From Telmatospirillum sp. J64-1 (GTDB lineage Bacteria; Pseudomonadota; Alphaproteobacteria; Rhodospirillales; Magnetospirillaceae): a stretch of 64,000 bases of DNA. Below are positions 63,494-64,000 of this stretch, one piece after another; position 1 is the first letter of the stretch, and every line of letters starts with the position of its first letter. Both the position numbers and the translations under genes were made by a program. The stretch is from positions 1-64,000 of the forward strand of contig NZ_SBHN01000021.1 in NCBI RefSeq assembly GCF_006980715.1. Reading direction: 5' to 3'. A model generated the notes under the pieces. It saw only the letters and a list, made by a program, of their open reading frames with translations, made no database searches and was not told the origin of the DNA.

Positions 63494-64000
63494 GTGTCAT
63501 CCGAACCGACAGGCGCTATCGCCGAACGCTACGCCGCCGCGCTTTTCGAATTGGCCGAGACCCAAGGGTCGCTCGACCAGATCGCGGCAGACCTCAAGGC
63601 TCTCAAGGCCATGCTCGCCAGCAGCGCGGACCTGCGCCGCGCTCTCACCAGCCCGGTCATCAGCCGGGCCGATCAGGAAAAGGCTATCGCCGCCCTGGCC
63701 GCCAAGGCCGGCTTCCAGGATCTGACGCAGCGTTTCCTCGGCCTCGTCGCCAAGAATCGCCGTCTTTCCGCCCTGGAAGGCATGATCCGGGCCTATCTCG
63801 ACCGACTCTCCGCCCGCCGCGGCGAGGTCGTCGCTCAAGTGGCCTCGGCCACCGAACTTAACGAATCCCAACGGACCGCCCTCGCCGCCTCTTTGAAGAA
63901 GGTTGTCGGTGGCAACGTCTCGCTCGATGTCAGTGTCGACCCGGCCCTGCTCGGCGGCATGGTGGTCAAGGTTGGCTCCCGTATGGTTGACAGCTCGCTT
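63494..64000 (+). CDS. atpH: ATP synthase F1 delta subunit AtpH (3'-partial)
   Basis: A GTG at 63494 opens a frame that is still running at the window end (169 codons seen of about 180-187). The sequence reads SSEPTGAIAERYAAALFELAE, then ALTSPVISRADQEKAI and FLGLVAKNRRLSALEGMI. It ends in the OSCP-type signature DPALLGGMVVKVGSRMVDSS. The delta subunit joins F1 to the peripheral stalk. AtpH is normally first in the alphaproteobacterial atpHAGDC operon, which should continue beyond the window. The upstream gap contains an inverted repeat. Confidence 0.93.
   Translation, partial: MSSEPTGAIAERYAAALFELAETQGSLDQIAADLKALKAMLASSADLRRALTSPVISRADQEKAIAALAAKAGFQDLTQRFLGLVAKNRRLSALEGMIRAYLDRLSARRGEVVAQVASATELNESQRTALAASLKKVVGGNVSLDVSVDPALLGGMVVKVGSRMVDSSL

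Overview
The window is high-GC DNA (most genes roughly 60-68 % GC by eye) with the gene content of an alphaproteobacterium, most likely Rhodospirillales. The right end carries an order common in that group: xerC, a DUF484 gene, fsa/talC, priA and then atpH, the first gene of the F1 ATP synthase operon. The flanking housekeeping run proA-nadD-rsfS-rlmH and gpmI-envC-like-ctpA-deacetylase-rppH fits the same assignment. No rRNA, tRNA, insertion sequence, integrase with att sites or CRISPR array was seen.

Layout. (1) 1-9729: the 3' part of a giant repetitive type I-secreted surface protein. (2) 10062-12631: an amidohydrolase/amidase operon behind a textbook -24/-12 (sigma-54) promoter. (3) 12638-27321: a catabolic island. 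A leftward operon encodes a NitT/TauT-type ABC importer, a three-component Rieske ring-hydroxylating oxygenase (alpha, beta, ferredoxin, reductase) and a polytopic membrane protein. A rightward operon encodes nicC-, nicE-, nicD-, nicX- and nicF-like enzymes of the maleamate pathway, then TetR and GntR regulators. The two operons diverge from a 950-bp AT-rich control region with palindromes and shared ATCGTAT-containing sites. (4) 27326-36417: a leftward chemotaxis operon (STAS, cheY, cheA, MCP, two cheW, cheR, cheB and an MCP-hairpin-like protein). (5) 36859-39767: a sensor kinase/NarL-type regulator pair. (6) 40270-43462: a SulP transporter with STAS domain, a universal stress protein and an AT-rich methyltransferase-like gene. 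(7) 43588-58328: housekeeping genes, an Ntn-hydrolase, a globin-coupled diguanylate cyclase and a PepSY membrane protein. (8) 58559-64000: xerC, DUF484, fsa, priA and partial atpH.

How the parts fit. The nic-like set is complete from a hydroxylated pyridine to fumarate: NicC makes 2,5-dihydroxypyridine, NicX opens the ring to N-formylmaleamate, NicD deformylates, NicF deaminates maleamate and NicE isomerises maleate. The molybdenum nicotinate hydroxylase NicAB that normally starts this route is not in the window. In its place, across the shared regulatory region, are a Rieske oxygenase and an ABC importer. The main hypothesis is therefore a pyridine (or related N-heterocycle) pathway whose first ring oxidation is done by a Rieske system. 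The nearby sigma-54-driven amidohydrolase/amidase pair may release substrate or nitrogen.

Dispersed palindromic elements, often in inverted pairs, occupy several intergenic gaps.
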